DNA of 64,000 nucleotides from Helicoverpa zea (GCF_022581195.2 NC_061452.1:4533501-4597500); one strand, 5' to 3'. Shown: positions 1 through 12,976, counted from the stretch's first letter. Notes: a model not told the origin generated them from the letters alone. Numbers and translations: made by a program.

Positions 1-86
1 ACAGCCTGGTGACAGACGGACGGACGGACAGAGGAGCGAAAACAATAGGGTCCTGTTTCACCTTTTGGGTACGGTACCCTAAAAAG
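1..86 (-). repeat. Fragment of lepidopteran interspersed repeat with GGAC/GTCC microsatellite
   Basis: Read on the - strand this starts with a TTAGGGTACCGTACCC-like head, continues into a GTCCGTCC/GTCTG simple repeat and runs off the window edge. The head resembles the AGGGTTCCGTA head of the repeat at 17892-18456, so I place both in the same broad class. Only the terminal part is visible, so the boundary and orientation are tentative. Confidence 0.5.
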
Positions 87-1039
87 CGTCGTGTGGTTGG
101 TTATGTGAACTCCTGAACAGTAAATAAATAATCAATTATGGAGCTTTTTAGTCGACAGGTGAATTGCGTGATTAGATCGAATAACCGGAGACCAAAAGAT
201 GTGTTTATTAAAATTAATAGATATAGCATAGCAAGGATAATATGGATTTTACAAACAGCCGTAAAAAAATTAATTTCATAAACAATGTTTTAACTCAAAC
301 TGCTAAAACTTGTGCACCTAATCCTAACTATGCTTACAAAAGCACTTCAAAGCTGCTCTCTATGTTTCCTCGAGTCAGGTATTCTCGGCAGACATTCCTG
401 TAGCATACCTGCGTTTATACAGAGGCGTGAGGCGGCCACCCGTTTGTTTACACTATGTACGTGGTGTAAATAAACCTGCATCGCAAGGAGCCCTTCCTTT
501 TTACTCGTGACCTGTCTAGGGTGTGCGTGCACGAAATTAATACCCCTACTCCGCAAGCTTTTCGCACTACTTACTTATTCAGACACTCTTTCCACCACAA
601 TTTTGAACCAAACTTCCCAAAATGTACCCTAAACTCCCTGAGTAATTTATAACTTGAACTAAGTAAAAAAGGTCAACCGGAATCTGCTGTTTTAATATCG
701 TTACATGAATAACAAAGTTATGTCGTTTAGGAGTTTTGTCGTCCCGATGGGCGGTAGGTAAATGTTTATTTTTATTGTTCAAATCTACCCCCGGACATTA
801 ACTTAATAGCTGCCACGAGAATTTGAGCTACAGCCTGCCGTTATTTACACCGAAATATTACATTACAATTGAACTTTGCGGTTCGTCTGTTTGCAGAGTA
901 AAATATGAATAAAAAAAAGTTCCTGATTAGACAGTACCAAAACCTTTATTAAAGGAGAATATTAAAGCATTAATCATCAAAACAACTAATACGTAACTTA
1001 ATTAATTTACAGTTTACATCAACCCCTGAATTAAGTTAA

Positions 1040-1217
1040 GCCGTAGGCACGGTGCAAACGCGCCCTTCGTAGCAAGCGTAGCGGGTGTCGTAGCGGAGGG
1101 CGGCGCGCGTGCGTGCGTCAGTCGGCAAGAGCCGCGCGGCGCCGCTCCACGCTCGGCATGCGCTCCTGTGCCGCCCGGCTACACCAGCTAACATACACAC
1201 ACCACCGCGCGCCCCTG
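1040..1217. promoter_or_regulatory. CpG-rich patch ending in a strong splice-donor-like site
   Basis: The stretch is much richer in G+C and CpG than its surroundings (GGCGGCGCGCGTGCGTGCG, CCGCGCGGCGCCGC). On the + strand it ends with CCCCT followed by GTAAGTA at 1217, which fits an arthropod 5' splice site. A non-coding first exon or promoter is possible. Without transcript data this is only a candidate; a decayed GC-rich repeat is the alternative. Confidence 0.25.
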
Positions 1218-1839
1218 TAAGTACATCTTTCTAACATAAATAACACTAGAAAATGACTCCTTAACTTAGAGCCACTTTTTAATTCAAAAACCGTCATGCG
1301 GAAATGGTGATTTCCGCACGTGGATCCATATTTAGCCGGCAGTGCCTTCCCGACGCACAGTAACAAATGAGCGGTTCGTTCGATAGCCCACTGCCCCTGT
1401 GAGAGGCTTCCAAGTGAGCCCTCTTCAAGGGTTGTTCTGTATTCTCTGATTAAAGCGTTTTGTTTTGAATGTAGATCAAGATTCAACTGTCATGTTTTGT
1501 TGAGCATTTGGGGTTAGTTCGTGAATATTTTATTATGTTTGTAGTTGTGCGGTTTCGCACGTGGATTATGGTAATGTTTAACGAAAAGGCTGTGGAAGTA
1601 AGAAAAGATTTTTGTTTTTTCCTTATTCGAGTACCTACTCGTTTTTACTACGGCAGTTAGTCTTTGCATGACTAGAATAAAACATTCAGTCGAACATACA
1701 AGTTGGATGCTTGGATATACTTCCTTTTACAACTCAATAAAGAGGCTAGATAATGCGACAGAATTGTTCATGCACGCCTTTGCCGCACGCCATAAAAAGA
1801 GGTCTGTAATAAGGAAGTGCACAACATGCAAGTAGTGCA

Positions 1840-1960
1840 GCTCGCGGTGCAGACTGCTCATTTAAAACGAGCTGGGTCTCGTCGGATTCGACAAACAATT
1901 GCCGCTCGTCTGGCGCGGCCGCCGCTCGAGCCTGCCTTTCAGTCTTTTTAGTTTGTCTAC
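1840..1960. promoter_or_regulatory. Second GC-rich patch
   Basis: Local enrichment of G+C (CTCGTCTGGCGCGGCCGCCG and neighbours) in an AT-rich context, with a CATAAAAAG TATA-like string near 1791. It could be a promoter region of the + strand gene downstream. No ORF, splice signal or family match supports a stronger call. Confidence 0.2.
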
Positions 1961-4900
1961 AATTCCGTGAGGCCTCGCCGAGACAGCTTGAAAGCGGTCC
2001 GCAATTAGCCCTAGTCTGCCAAGCTATTGCTCTGTTTTATATCTACAGATTCGTTAAGAGACGACGGAAGTAATCTGCGAGCCAGACAGTCGTCCATCAA
2101 TCTTGTCTTCATTTTGTTTTTGGTGTAATCAAAAAATCTCAGTCAAACTTGGCATTTTCGTGAAACAAAATCCAAGAATAATCACAAAGTACAAGAAACC
2201 CTCATACGGTTCTTACCGACATCATACATGCAAACTTAAATTAATTTTGAGTACTTCGTTAATTACAAATGTCTGCAGCACAATTTCCGTCCCGAGTGTG
2301 AACAATAGCGATGTTAATACACGCACCATGCGCTCAAGTAAACACTTAGTTGTTTTATATTTAAATGCAAAGACAAACTGGGCTCTGTTCTACGTCTGCC
2401 TTCATAATTACAAGATTGATGCAGAGATTAACGCAATTACAGAGGGGAGATTTTCATCTTGAACAAAACTGAATAATTTGTTAGAGAAAATATCCTGTAG
2501 GTAACAGAAAATTAGGTTAAGAAAATTCTCTGTGAGACCTCTGAGATTGTGGGAGGCAGGAGGCGTCAATTAATCTGACGTAGACGCCTGATATTGATGT
2601 TACGTCGAGATGGATAAGGCTGAATATTATCATACTAATAAATTCTTAGGACGTGGGCAGTGATACCAGTTCTGTCATAACAATTTCGGTTCATGAGCCT
2701 TTTGTTATCTAAGAAGTTTCAGGACAAGCGTCGACTGGCAAAAACAGGAAAATGACATAAGACGAGCACATAATCTCGATTTACGGTCAACGTTACATCC
2801 TATAGATCATAACTACATACTGTATTATTGTATAGCAATCTGCATTTGAAGCATTCTGTACATACTCAGTTGGTTGTCATAATTTCCAAAGAGTCGATCT
2901 TCGAAATTAAGCCCTTTTCTAAATAACCACGTGGAAAGTCCATCAACTTTTCTGAATATATCTGCCATGTGATGTTCAACAGCAAGCCGCTTACCGTTTC
3001 ATTCGCATATCACGTTCTTTACTCTTATTAGGATGGCATGGCAGTACCCACGATGAAATGAATTGGAATAGCTAAATAGATAAGTGGTGCTAATAAATAG
3101 TCTCAATTCTGATAGATCTTAATTTTGAATTCAACATTGAAGATATATGTTTCCCGTATAATCTCAAGCCATATCTTTACATAGATATCGTATGTATGAT
3201 AGTAAATTGTCAGTTGTAGTTTGTGGTTGATATTTTCACGATACGTTCGTATTTCACGCCTCGCTAAGCTTTGACGATATTCGGATATTGGAAATCTCAG
3301 CCAATGCACTGTAGGATTCAATCTTCCTTGCTAAACCTATGAATTCAGAAGGTATGGATATGTTGGGCTACAATGATTACCCAAATATAGACACAAAAGA
3401 TCGTTTATCATAATTAGTTCAGATAGACGGGGAAGGTTTTCAATATATAATATGAACGAATATGAATATAACAAAGGGTTCTGAAAATTCTCTACCTTTT
3501 AGACAGAAATCTAATCCAATTTAATCTTTTCAAAACAACGGTAATTGCAAAACTCTGTTGGCTGCACATTTTTAAATCAGCAGGAAGATTCACAAGAATA
3601 GCTCGGATCTGCTATTGTTGCGATCCTCCCCCGTATTATCAGGACGCCCTGAATAAATGAATATTTGATTTGCTAATTAAGCTCCGTCAGAGGCAAGCGG
3701 TAGTACACCTTTATTTTTGTAACGTGACTAAAAACGTGGGCGAAAGGCTTTGTATCTAATTGATAAATGATTTAAATATGGAAGAGCTGATTTTTATTTT
3801 ATTTTGGGAATAAATTCTCCTTTGTTTGTTGTTTGCATATTGGGGCTCATCAAAATTAATTGGCTGCTTACAGTCTGCCTATTTACTCGTGAAATCCTAA
3901 TTTCGAATTATGAATGGTTTTGATTCAGCAGTTCCAAATTGACATTGATTTACATTCCAGAAATATCCTACCTGGATATTAATTTTTTGTAAGAAGTGCC
4001 CAACTTTTACGAAGTTTTGAATTCCAAATCGTCTTCAATTTCTTCTCTAGTGCGTACAAAGTGTGTACAAAGTATTAAACAATCGACCAGACAGCCTGAT
4101 TCCACCGGCAAATATTGGTACACGGTTACCTAATTCCCCTCTTAGTCGACGTCGTACATTTTACTCATATTTCAGTTCCATTACGGTATTTCGGGACAAT
4201 AGACGTCGAAGCTTGTTCAATTTCCAATAACTATGGGTTACCTTAATGTAACGTTCATTCCACAATGGCTGACATTGACGGTATTCCAATTTATTTGGTA
4301 TTGGTTGAGTGAATCGCTGGGCTGCTATTCGTTTGTGTTGCAATAATGGTGGAAGTTCTACCTATATCGAAGATTCTATGAACAGAGCGTTAAGACGTAA
4401 TTTTGCTGATGGTTTCGCATTTGAGGGAAAATTCATTACTGGGTTTCTGAGGAGTTGCAGAGTTTAGTGTTGCACGCATCTTTGAGTTTGATTTAGTTGA
4501 GTGTATTTCTGTCATATTTAGTTCTGTTGTTTTCTTTTGTTCATTTTTTACACAGTAACGTTCCAGTTTTTTCATCAACCTATGTTAATTAAACCCGGTC
4601 TCTACGTGTCACAGATGAAAGCCTGATGAAACAGCAGTAAGTGATAAATATGTGGTCCAACCAGCACCATATTTTTTTAAACAAATTCGTGTTGTAAGGG
4701 TAATCAGAAAGTACGCTATTATGATCTACAGTGCTAACTGATCATTCGCTACAAATCCAAGTTTTGTACCTTCATTTTTGCTTTGGCGGATAATTTGAAA
4801 AGTTTACAAATAAAAATCCATTGGCCGAAACATCAACTAAAAGGTTACCCTTTACCATATTTCGTCCATTTCCATGTAGGTATACGGCGACAGTTTTATT

Positions 4901-5201
4901 GATAAGGCGATTCTTTCTCCGCCGGCTTCACATTTGTTTAAGTTGTTTCGATAGAAAAAGGGGATCTGCGGTAAAGTTGGATACTTTGTCCCGAAGCCAC
5001 AATTTATTAGTTTGCTCTCGATTCATTACTCAGACTGAGCCCAGGCTCTCGTAAACATCTTATTGGGAGGACGTGCAGGTTTATTGTACTTTTAATTGCA
5101 TGCGACAAGTGAGCTTGCCGAGTTTATGTTGTTGTTTTACTGGCGTGTTTTACGTGTCTTAATTGAGTACTCTTTACATTTTATGTGTAAAAGAAGATGG
5201 A

Positions 5202-6436
5202 TCAAAATTGCCCCACGTCCTATAACAATGTGACGTATCTCAAAAAAAAGATAAAAATGTTTAAAAAAATATGGCATACTCTCTAATTCATTTTTTTTAC
5301 ACCTTCATACGAAAAAAATGCTTTAAAAATTGTTCAGGCGCTGTTATGAAAACGTCGTTCATAGAACTATTAATGGACTATTTTATTAAATTGTTTTTTT
5401 GTTTGATAGAGTATACCTCACAGGTGGTCCCATAATCATCAGGTCAGGATCTGATGATGGAAACCCTGAGAAATTCAGGGCAACTTTTGAAAGTTGTAGG
5501 CATGCGAAGAATAAAAACTTGACTATAAGGTGTATGTCTTATAACAATATGCAACAGTGAAGATTTGGAGCTGACCTGATGATGGAAACGAAAGAAGGTC
5601 GAGGGAACTCGACAACTGAATATGTGAACTACCTCGTGTTTGGGCTTGTATTATTTGTATTGAATAGACCTTTGCAACAGTGAAGGTTTGGATCTGATCT
5701 GATGATGGAGACCAGAGAAGAGCGAGGGAACTCGACAACTGAATATGTGAACTACCTCGTGTTTGGGCTTATATTATTCGTATTGATGAGAACTTTCCAC
5801 TTATGCGGATAGTGACAACTGTGCTTGTCACTGAAAAGCCAAAAATAGGAAGAAGTCGGTGGGGATATAAACTTAGGTACATCCATTAGACACCGACTTC
5901 TGTCGAGTCCCCCCGACCTTCTCTGGTCTTCATCATCGGATCAGCTCCAAACCTTCACTGTTGCAAAGGTCTATTCAATACAAATAATACAAGCCCAAAC
6001 ACGAGGTAGTTTACATATTCAGTTGTCGAGTTCCCTCGACCTTCTTTCGTCTCCATCATCAGGTTAGCTCCGAATTTTCACTGTTGCATAGTGTTATAAG
6101 ACATACATCTTATAGTCAAGTTTTTATCCTGCGCATGCCTACAACTTTCAAAAGTTGCCCTGAATTTCTCAGGGTTTCCATTATCAGATCCTGACCTGAT
6201 GATTATGGGACCACCTGTGAGGTATACCCTATCAAACAAAAAAATAATTTAATAAAATAGTCCATTCATAGTTCTATGAACGATGTTTTCATAACAGCGC
6301 CTGAACAATTTTTAAAGCATTTTTTTCGTATGAAGGTGTAAAAAAAATGAATTAGAGAGTATGCCATATTTTTTTAAACATTTTTATCTTTTTTTTGAGA
6401 TACGTCACATTGTTATAGGACGTGGGGCAATTTTGA
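5202..6436. mobile_element. Long foldback (palindromic) DNA element, about 530-bp arms
   Basis: The two arms are inverted copies of each other. The left arm runs from 5202 to about 5733 and the right from about 5903 to 6436, with only scattered substitutions by eye. Outer ends read TCAAAATTGCCCCACGTCC and its complement. The 5-bp word ATGGA lies immediately outside both ends (5197-5201 and 6437-6441) and fits a target-site duplication. The left arm carries two head-to-tail copies of a 123-bp unit (from 5551 and 5674). The loop has its own small hairpin, AGAAGTCGGTG at 5851-5861 against its complement at 5891-5901. There is no transposase ORF, so it is non-autonomous; the superfamily is unknown. 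Confidence 0.85.
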
Positions 6437-6441
6437 ATGGA

Positions 6442-7749
6442 TTGTGATCCGTCTTCTTTGTGTAGTAAAAGGTTCTATGATTCGTGTCATTTCTTACTCG
6501 TTTCCACGCACAAAGTCTGTGATATCTATATTAATCAGCTATTAGTCGAGATACGTGTATTGCTAAGAGGTTCAATCAATATTTCATCAACGGTGAGCTA
6601 TCGAGCGTGTAGTTCCGAGTGCGGACGGATAGTTAAATAAACTTTCCAACTGCGGCTCCGTAATGGATTGCTAATATTAGCTAAATCTCGTAAGTTTACA
6701 CCCCTCGCTGAACTGGATAAGTCTGTTCCATCCGTCTTTTATCCGGCGATTCGTTTCCCACAGCCCTGTGGGGGAGAGAGGCGTCGAAACGTTAGTTAAG
6801 TACTAGCACCATGTATACGCGTAGCGGATAGTGAGTAATAGGTTTTTGAATGAAGGATATTGATGATTGATTGCGATCAGAGTGGATTGCTTTGGAGGGT
6901 CAGTCATTTTTTAGTTGGATTTTGCTGGCTCAGGCTTAATAGTTCCTCGCGCATGATAAATTGGACGATATGTCAAAATGTGTAGCAACTGTTGTGATCG
7001 GTTTTCAGGGAAAATCATGTACTGGTTTTCTTCGCAATATTCATTTTTTTTATCTATTCTTGACTATTATTTTATCTGATTTGCGTATATCAGGATTCAG
7101 TTACTCTAGTTGATTAAATATATCGTGACGGTAATAATGGATATAAAACTTTCTTTTGTAAGAACAGCCATTGATGGAAACGAAGAGGGTGCTGACTGCG
7201 CCCTTTTTTACGAGCGTCGCTAGACTTTCTTGAAATACGACACTTCGAGGGCTCGCGGTCGCTTCAGTCAGACGAAGTAGCATTGTGGTTCCCAGTTAAC
7301 GGCCTTTTCTTTGCAATGAAATGACGGCGACACGATAAAACATTTCACTACTTTTGTTTACTTCAAAGCGTAGGATTTGATGACAGGAAAATGTAGAGCA
7401 GCCGTCGTTGGGGTGACAATTGTCGCGCTCCTCGTCGAACGTTTGATGTATTTTCCTAAAACCTTTGTTCAAGAGTTGCGAACGAAAATGTTTTTCCCGT
7501 GTATCGAGGCGTAAACGACACGTTGTGCGTACAATTCACGTCACGGTGAGTTTTCCTTTCAGCGAAATGATGTTTGATTTTCCCTTTAATCTTTGGATAT
7601 GAAATTCGATGACAACAATGTGTTCGTGACTTGGGTAGGTAGGCATATTGGATGGAACTTTGGCATTGGCATAATGTTTATTTGAATATAATGTTTGTGA
7701 AGTAAATTGCGCGCGTGTAAGAAGTAGATAGTCATAGACTTGGTTATAG
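6442..7749. other. Non-coding stretch upstream of the first visible exon
   Basis: No ORF here has recognisable content and no repeat family was identified. The final 50 bases before 7750 are weak in pyrimidines, so whether 7749 is a true acceptor or the exon begins further upstream as a 5' UTR cannot be settled by eye. Confidence 0.4.
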
Positions 7750-8036
7750 GTGCCGTCGCCGGCATGTTGGGCGCGCGGCTCAAGTCATGGATGGAGGCGC
7801 AGCTGGGGCGGGCCAAGAAGCGTAAACAGAAGCAGACGCGGCAGGCCACAGCTACCGCGACCACGGGGCCTTTACCGCCCCCTCACCTGTCGTCACCGGA
7901 GAGCGCGTACAGTACTGGCTACTCTACTGATGGGACGTCACCAGGAGCTCCCCCCGCCCCGCTCGCCGCTCCGCTCGTGGCCCCTCCGCCGCCGCCCGCG
8001 CCTCCGACCACACATCTCTACCATGAACCAGCCAAG
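7750..8036 (+). CDS. Exon A of Pro/Ser/Arg-rich scaffold-like protein (first visible exon)
   Basis: GC-rich exon ending AAG|GTATG. The reading frame starts with 2 leading bases and then 95 codons, leaving phase 0 at the donor. The peptide has a basic segment (KSWMEAQLGRAKKRKQKQ), then the motif SPESAYSTGYSTDGTSPG and a Pro/Ala run. The boundary TTATAG|GTGCC is a possible acceptor with a weak pyrimidine tract. Alternatively this is the first coding exon, with ATG at 7764; an in-frame TAG lies at 7725. I do not recognise the family. A tail of a cytoskeletal protein such as a KIF26-type kinesin or a GUK-holder/NHS-like scaffold is only a guess. Downstream exons join in frame. Confidence 0.75.
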
Positions 8037-8772
8037 GTATGTTTACGTTCACGTAAAGTACTTTTTGATAGCGGATTGGGTTGCGTATATCCCTGAAATG
8101 AGAGTTTAAACAGTCTGGAGGTACCCGTGTAATCTGCGCTATGGGCACGTTTCTACTGGAGTGTGTAATAAGGAACCTTTTCTATGAGGATTAGTGGTGG
8201 ATGGGTAAACTTCGTGAGGGATTTAATTTCATGTTCATGCAGTGAAATAAATATCGCTTTTGAATGGAGTTGGCTAATTTAGTATCCGAATAAATATAGT
8301 TCGTGCACATTTTAATATCAGTACTGGTAAAATAATAACGGACCCACGTTACAATGAGAGCAATTCCCAAATGATTTAACAGATTTATTTCATTAAAACA
8401 TTTCACTCTGATTACAATATAAATAAAAAAAAAAAATTAAATATTTATTTCATCCACTTATGTATAAAAACAGAACAATTTTTGGAATTACCCTTTAAGC
8501 AAATTTTTGCTTGTGATAGGTAGTTCCGCATTTCAGGATTACAGTAACTGTAGGTACATACATAAATGTGAAAAGTAGTGCCGAAAATAGTTGGAAAAAT
8601 AATCCAAAACAAAGTATAAATAAAGAAAAAGAAAAGTTTAGTTTTAGATTTCGCTCTGGGTGTGTGTGTGTGTGTGTGTGGGGATGTGTAAGTGTGTTTG
8701 TGAGTTAATGTGTGTGTGTGTATGTGTGTGTGTATGTGCACTGTGTATGTTTGGGTCGATGTGCGTTTTCAA

Positions 8773-11763
8773 CTATGTAACTGTATGTAAAATTAACTCA
8801 ATTTCTTGGTAACTTTTGTATAGCAGCCATTTAGTGAGTGTTTTTTTGCAGTCGTGGTATGTCATTGAGTATATGTTATTTTCTTTATTAATAATATTGT
8901 ATATGTGTGAGGATTGTTTTGTGTACTGTCTTGTAGCGAAAGAAGTTTTGACTGGGTTTTTTGGAGCGACATTATTTTTCCTCCTAGTTTGTGTCTTGGC
9001 AGGGATGTAGGGAAGGGTTTTATGTTTTTTTAGCACTATCTGAAGGATATATAGCTTTCTTACCGATAACAAGTTTGAAGTTAAGTATAGGCTTTCAGTG
9101 GGGAATCGCAGTGGTTTAAAAAACATCACCTTCAGAAGTGCTCTCTGTGCCCTCTCCAGTTCCAAAAATTTGGTTTTTGTTGCCCCGCCCCAAATGGGCA
9201 AGCAGTACATTATTATAGACTGTCCTAGGGAGACGTAGATTTGTCTAATAAGGTCCTTGGTTGCCACATAACGTAGCGACTTGAAGGTCCATATGAGCTT
9301 TCTAACCCTACACATTATTAGTTTTAAGTGTGAGTGCCATGATAGTCTTTGGTCGAACATAACACCAAGGTATTTGGTGTTACTTACCTTGGTAATTTTC
9401 AGACAGGTACAGGTGTTATCAAACGATTCAGAGCACGTATGGATTTTAATCTGAAAGTCTTGAGATGGTTGGGAACTGTTGTATATGGAGAAACAAATGT
9501 AGTTAGTCTTAGAGACATTTAAAGTTAAAAGATTGCGATCGAGCCAGGAAGCTATGATAAATAAGCCACGTTCCGCTGTACGGCCAACACTGTCCCATGA
9601 GTCACCTGAGAAAACAATTGCTGTATCGTCAGCGTAGGAGAATATCTGAGCGTCTTCTAGAGGTATGTTACATAAGGTGTTTATGTAAATAAGGAACAAT
9701 GTTGGCCCTAGCACGCTACCTTGTCCTACTCCGTATGTAACAATTTCTTCAGTATTAGTGGCTGAACCTATCTATACCTACATATCTACGCTCGCTCAGG
9801 TATTCCCGGAACAGCTTAAGTTGCACCCCTCTCACGCCAATGCTGCAATGTCTTCTAACCTGTGTAGAAGGGTGGGAACAGAGACAGTGTCGAAGGCTTT
9901 CTTGAGATCTAAAAAGACTGCCAGGCACTTTCTTCCACTGTCAACTTTTTCAGTGACAGTAGAAGCAAGCGCCAAGACTGCGTCTTCTGTAGATTTGCCT
10001 TGTCTAAAGCCAAATTGTGAGGGTGAAAGAATGTTGTTTTTGTTCAAATAACTAATCAGGCGTTGGTTTATTACTCGCTCAATTACTTTAGACAAGGATG
10101 GGAGGACAGATAACGGCCTATAATTTGACGGGTCATCTCTGTTCCCACTCTTGTACACAGGTGTTATAACTGCTTGTTTCAGGGCGGTGGGGAACGTACC
10201 CTGCTCAAAACAAAGATTAATAAGATGGGAAATAATTGACGAAATAATGTGCTGCACAGATTTCAAAAAACGTACAGGGATTTTGTCCCAGCCGGTGGCA
10301 CAATCGGATTTTAAACTTGAGATTACGGTTTTAACTTCATCAGGGTCCGTATTGAGAAATACAAAAGATGAGACTGGTGGATTTAGATTTCTTATATATA
10401 TCGTTGGTTTATTATAGTCGTTATTAGCGTGCCTCTCAGGGTTGTTTAGTATGTCGTCAGCCAGGTGCTTGCCTATAGTAGAAAAATATTGGTTGACTTT
10501 GTTTACTGCTTCATGGGGTGTTGCTGCTGATTCCAATAAGTCTGTGTTTTGTATTTTCGGTGGCTTACGTTGAGTAATAGTGTTAATAGTCTGCCATAAT
10601 TTTTTAGGGTCGTTTTGTGTCTTATAAAGTTGATCGCTGTCGTGTTTACGTTTTTGTCGTTTTAGTATGCAGTTGCAGTAGTTTCGGTATCTCTTAAAGG
10701 TTATTTTCAGAATTTCATTGTATGGTTCTAGCTTTAGTTTTCTTTGCATATTATTGCGGTTATGTATGCATCGCAATAAACCTACAGTCATCCATGGTTT
10801 AATTAGCCTATATTTTAAAGGAATACTTTTAACAAGCGTGTTGGCCATGAGACATTGTTGTAGCAAACTTATTAGGGAGTCTGTTAGAAGATTAGGGTTG
10901 GTTAGGTTTAGAAGGGATTGAATATTGTTAGTTTTTAAAAGTTCCATGGTTTTATCTACATTTATTATTGTTTTAGTCTTGTTTAATTGATGTTTTTTCG
11001 TTAAATCGGATAGTCTTAGAAAAATCATATAGTGATCGGTAATAGTAGTGTCTATGATACCAATAAAGGCAGATTTTTTATTTGGCGTAATTTTCAAAAT
11101 GAAGTGATCTAGACAACTTTTGCCCCTTGTTGGAAGTGAGTGTCCGGGGAGTAGGCCGTGCGTCGCTAACATATTAAGATAATTAAGCCTATTTGAACGC
11201 TCATACGATTGTTCTTCTTGTCTAGGTATTAAATTTATGTTAATATCACCAGTAATTATGACGTTTTTGCTTGAGGTGATTGTTGCTAAGTGAAGAGATA
11301 AAGAATTTATAAAGTCTTCTGCATTTGTTTTGGACGGAGAGCGGTAAATACCTAAGACTATAAGATCGGGTTTAATGGTCACTTGTAGGCAAGATGCATG
11401 AGTCAATTTAATCTCTTTTACTTTATATTTATGTTTGTTACTGACATAGATGACGACACCATCAGCTTTATTTAAATGTTTAGTAGTGCGGAATGCCGAG
11501 TAATTATTTAATTGTGGAGTATTTTTGTTGGGGTTCAGTCTGCATTCACTCAGTATAATAAGGTCTGCAGCTAAATTTAGATCAGTTAGGTTTATCTGTA
11601 GGTCGATGAAATTTGAATAAATACTTCTTATATTCTGAGAGATAATCGTGAAATCAGTGTTTTTTAGTTCTATAGCTGTGTTAAATGTGTGTTGTGATAA
11701 GTTTGATACTTGTGCTATTTCAATGTTATCAATTTCAGTTATAGTTTCTAAAGTGTTATCCAT
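8773..11763 (-). pseudogene. LINE ORF2: endonuclease-reverse transcriptase, two frameshifts
   Basis: From the ATG at 11763 the N-terminal part is an apurinic-type endonuclease (SQNIRS, SECRLN, GDININL, TDHYMIF). The reverse transcriptase fingers and palm follow (NYRPLSVLPSLSKVIE, QFGFRQGKST, LDLKKAFDTV). The frame breaks near 9834-9850; a short middle segment (GVRGVQLKLFREYLSER) is in a second frame. A further break at 9757-9774 restores VGQGSVLGP and the catalytic FSYADD box. The C-terminal 313-codon part ends at 8773. Enzyme role: target-primed reverse transcription. With two frameshifts in the polymerase domain the product would be inactive. No RNase H domain is seen, which fits the CR1/jockey side of LINE diversity. 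Confidence 0.9.
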
Positions 11764-12094
11764 TATTGTATATTAGAACTATTGGTACAAAAATACATAG
11801 AGGTTTAGGAAGTTGGTTGTGTGTGTGAGTGTCTGGGTATGTTATGGTAGATGTGTATGTTTGAGTGTCTTTGCGTGTGTGAGAGTTTGTGGCTATGTAG
11901 TTTATACAAGGTCGGTTTACTTGTTGGAAAGGTTCATTAGTGAGTGTTTTTTGTGTGTGAGAGCGCGATATAATTACAAAACTTGTTAATATATTTATTT
12001 GGAACATTATAATATTCTTATAACGTACAGTTGACGTGTAAGCATTATTATATATAATCGATAGGCATGTAGGACAATGTTTCAAAAGGACTAG
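11764..12094 (-). other. Spacer between LINE ORF1 and ORF2
   Basis: About 330 bases between the ORF1 stop and the ORF2 start, rich in CA/TG dinucleotides like the 3' region of the same element. The ORF crossing it is low in complexity and is not considered a gene. Confidence 0.5.
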
Positions 12095-12976
12095 TCATAT
12101 TTGTTGCATAAGTTTGGTAACTTGCATTTCGTTTCTTATTATGATTTTTGGCGAATTGTCATTTTTTTTAACGCATACTTGGCCATAGGCTGTCCAGCAG
12201 TATTTATAGCCTTTCGATTTAGCCAAGTCGCGGGCGAGAAAATGTAAGCGTGCGCCCTTGCTGGTCAGCTGCTCCGATGCGTAGATAGGTGTGTATTCAT
12301 TAGTCTTGTGTCCTAAATGCTGAGCACATAATTTAGTTTTGTTGGTTTTGTTAAACGTTCGAGCCGATTTCAAAAAGTCTGTCTTTAAAATAGTTGATGT
12401 TAGCTCGATGATGATAGGTCCGGTTGTCATATCACCTCGTTTATTCGGAACCCGGTATATGTCCTTGATATCGCTTTGTTGGATAGGACAATTAACTTCA
12501 TTTGACAGGTACTTGAACATTGTTATTAAATCATCCTTGGTTTCTTTATTTATTTTCGGTGCATTTTTTATTTCTAAATTCGTTTTTCGGCTTTCCCGTT
12601 GCAGGTCTTCGATTTTATCTTCTAGTAGGACTATTTAGTCCTCATCTTTCTTAGTTTTGATTTCTAATTGTTCGATTTTCTTTCTCAGTTCTTCGTTTTG
12701 GGCCGAGAGGGAAGCCATGGCGGTTTCAATATTCGTGTTCGTGTCCCTGATCTCCGTTAAAGTAGAAGACATTTTTTTTATTTCCTCGTTCTGGGTTGTA
12801 ATTAACGTCGAGATGAGACTTTTGATGTCTTCTTTGAAGTTGAAGAAATCCGAATCGTAATCAGGTTCACGTCCCCGCTTCGATCGGTGGACAACATAGT
12901 TGGGTGGAGTATGCTGGGTATCCATACAATCGGAGATGTTAGATTCAGATAGTGATTTATTAACTGAACGCTCCAT
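12095..12976 (-). pseudogene. LINE ORF1 with coiled coil and FP25K-like domain, one nonsense codon
   Basis: A single reading frame runs from ATG at 12974-12976 to the stop at 12095-12097, interrupted only by TAA at 12635-12637. Both sides are in the same frame, so this is one nonsense mutation and not two genes. The N-terminal part has a predicted coiled coil (NEELRKKIEQLEIKTKK). The C-terminal part (IKDIYRVPNK, KGARLHFLARDLAKSKGYKY) resembles the FP25K family, which is known in baculoviruses and in the ORF1 of insect retrotransposons. Its role in the LINE is nucleic-acid binding and RNP formation. The context, directly upstream of an EN-RT ORF, makes a transposon origin far more likely than a viral one. 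Confidence 0.85.

Larger units (their letters stand above)
87..5196. other. Non-coding stretch; no gene recognised
   Basis: AT-rich sequence with only short ORFs that lack family signatures or codon regularity. It holds two CpG/GC-rich patches (about 1040-1217 and 1840-1960), listed separately. No tRNA, TE ORF or convincing exon was found. Upstream exons or the promoter of the gene that begins at 7750 could lie here, but nothing in the sequence proves that. Confidence 0.5.

Noticed and set aside
1118..1486. 122-codon ORF on the - strand across the CpG-rich patch
   Set aside because: It starts at TTG, has no recognised motif, and is long mainly because a GC-rich stretch has few stop codons.
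5523..5738. 71-codon ORF with an internally repeated peptide
   Set aside because: The repeats reflect the 123-bp units of the foldback element, not a protein.
8445..8741. His/Thr-repeat ORF on the - strand
   Set aside because: It is a translation of the CA-rich 3' region of the decayed LINE.
11756..12085. 109-codon ORF between LINE ORF1 and ORF2
   Set aside because: It covers the CA-rich spacer, has no motif and no counterpart in LINE structure.
12095..12976. Baculovirus FP25K insertion
   Set aside because: The FP25K-like part is fused to a coiled coil and followed by an EN-RT ORF, the layout of a LINE ORF1, so a viral origin is unnecessary.
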